Positions 62,505 to 64,000 of a DNA stretch of 64,000 bases are shown here, piece by piece. Below the pieces are notes generated by a model, which saw only the letters and a program-made list of their open reading frames with translations, did no database searches and was not told the DNA's origin. Location of the stretch: positions 72,030,926 to 72,094,925 of the forward strand of contig CM049309.1 in the NCBI GenBank assembly GCA_026874595.1, written 5' to 3'. A program made the position numbers and the translations under genes. This DNA is from Sipunculus nudus (Eukaryota > Annelida > Sipuncula > Golfingiida > Sipunculidae). Each line of letters starts with the position of its first letter. The first letter of the stretch is position 1.

Positions 62505-62555
<51 letters not shown>
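62505..62555. repeat. (AT)n microsatellite
   Basis: AT tract of about 51 bp. Confidence 0.98.
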
Positions 62556-62557
<2 letters not shown>

Positions 62558-64000
62558 GGAGATAATGAAAAAAAGTCGCTTAACCCTGCTGAAAAAAAGC
62601 TTTATACAGAGGAGATTTATTTATAAATTATTTTTAATAAAAAAAATTGTTCTGTTCAGATTTTTTATGTTATGTGAATGTTAAGTAAAGTTAATGTTAC
62701 CTAAGATTATATGTGTATAAGGTCGCATATAATATTTATGGTTATATATTATATTATATTATATTAAATAATGTTATATTATTTAATATAATATTATACT
62801 ATATTATATTGTTTTATTATATTATATTATAATGTATTATTTTATGATACATTCTACTATATTATAACATATTATAGAACCAATTTTGTATAAGCCATAT
62901 AAGTACATTTAGAAGTATCATATAGTTTATACCTATATGCATATATTATTATCCATAGAATTTAAAGTAATCTTTTTTATTTCGTTTTGAAAAGTTTATA
63001 AAAAATGTATGTCGTGGGGCGTAATAATATGAAGCTTAAATTAATGAAGTTATTCATATATCTCAACATAAAATCTACATGTTGCCGTACTTGTTTAAAT
63101 GCTGCTTAACTGCTGCATTCATGTGAAATTACAAATCTCAATTAAAAATAAAAACTATCTGACTAATACATGATGTTGCAACATGTTTATCTGTATAAAT
63201 GTAATAACATGCATGCATGGCAAATACAAGGAATATGTTTTATTCTTATAATCTATACATGCATGAGGCGTCACGTTTGTTGGTGTATACTTTCAATTAT
63301 CAACAAATGAAATACACTATATGCATTGTATACATCCACAGGCCGATTCAATATTCAATATATATAAATTCAAAACTGTCGTGCATTCTTAGCGTTTATA
63401 CATGCGAATACAGTGGGCGGTATATAAAGGTCATAACGCCCCAGATTCCAGCATTCTCCTGAAACCCCTGCAGCACCTCTGCACCCCATGCATTCCACCC
63501 AACACCCCCATCCCTCCTCAACATATACAGTATACACCTGTATCCGGCGCGGACATGTTTTACAATTATAAATTAACCCCTCCAGATAACTTAGTGAATA
63601 AAGAATTCTGTCAATCACTGTTACGTCAAGATAACATGGAGATTAATATTTGGATAATAACAATGTAATTATAATATTTATTAATATATATATAACTATA
63701 TATATAAATCTATATAGAATAAGAAATTTCATAAAATGAACATGACATTAAAAATATATGGGCTTTGATAGAATTAATTATGGTACATTACCGATGCTTG
63801 TTGGGACATGTCTATTTCATGATTATAAAACATGAAATATAGAGGAACACTTGATCGTCATTTCATCGGTCATTTCAATAAAGGTGTGGCAGATGTCGAA
63901 CACTTCTTGCCATAAAGTTTAAAAGAATTTGCTGCTTTTTATATCCAATATAATACACCTCGACCGAAAATTACTCTAGAAAAACTAAAATAGAAATAGT
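62556..64000. other. Gene-free DNA with ATATT-rich low complexity
   Basis: About 62735-62880 is ATATT/AATAT low-complexity sequence with many small palindromes. At 63217-63668 short frames occur on both strands without recognisable content. No gene is supported to the end of the window. Confidence 0.5.

Overview
The window is 64 kb of AT-rich, non-coding-dominated animal genomic DNA. There are no operons, no Shine-Dalgarno-spaced genes and no dense ORFs. Long (AT)n microsatellites, minisatellites and decayed DNA transposons fill most of it. The one securely identified gene is split by a spliceosomal intron with GT/AG ends, so the source is eukaryotic. The encoded protein, a DM-domain plus DMA-domain factor of the Dmrt93B/DMRT3 type, and the repeat style point to an invertebrate. 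A lophotrochozoan, perhaps a mollusc, is my best guess, but the sequence does not prove it.

Layout. 1-9.8 kb: gene-free AT-rich DNA with four long AT tracts, a 47-bp-unit palindromic element (4.6-4.95 kb) and one copy of a dispersed ATCGAT-rich repeat (5.9 kb). 9.8-11.9 kb: about 64 copies of a 33-bp minisatellite, with a 7-unit (231-bp) higher-order period. 12-30 kb: mostly unique AT-rich DNA with a decayed mariner/Tc1-like transposase (16.3-17.5 kb), a tRNA-Arg-like SINE fragment (21.6 kb), the second ATCGAT-rich repeat (21.9 kb) and a 26-bp tandem repeat (26.5 kb). 30-39.5 kb: simple repeats and a 689-bp element with inverted ends, flanked by TA and filled with GTCG-rich repeats (37.6-38.3 kb).

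40.2-43.1 kb: the DM-domain gene on the minus strand. Exon 1 (42599-42980) carries the zinc-binding DM domain. A 1,622-bp phase-1 intron follows, then exon 2 (40183-40976) with the DMA domain. A TATA box lies about 116 bp upstream of the ATG and a candidate poly(A) signal lies about 160 bp past the stop. The predicted protein has 391 residues.

43-64 kb: a GC-rich island at 45.5-46.0 kb, a possible terminal exon at 48.1 kb, a tandem/mosaic repeat at 52.0-53.75 kb carrying a GGCGCCACC motif in each unit, a 19-bp tandem repeat (57.4 kb), an unrecognised 128-residue ORF (59.2-59.6 kb), and a cluster of AT tracts around a perfect 37-bp palindrome (61.2 kb).

No new multi-gene system is visible. 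The most unusual signals are the higher-order minisatellite, the long inverted-end element, and three short motifs present far above chance: AGGTGGCGC (CTCF-like core), TCTCGCGAGA and TGCATGCA. Expected counts quoted are rough estimates made by hand, assuming about 36% GC.
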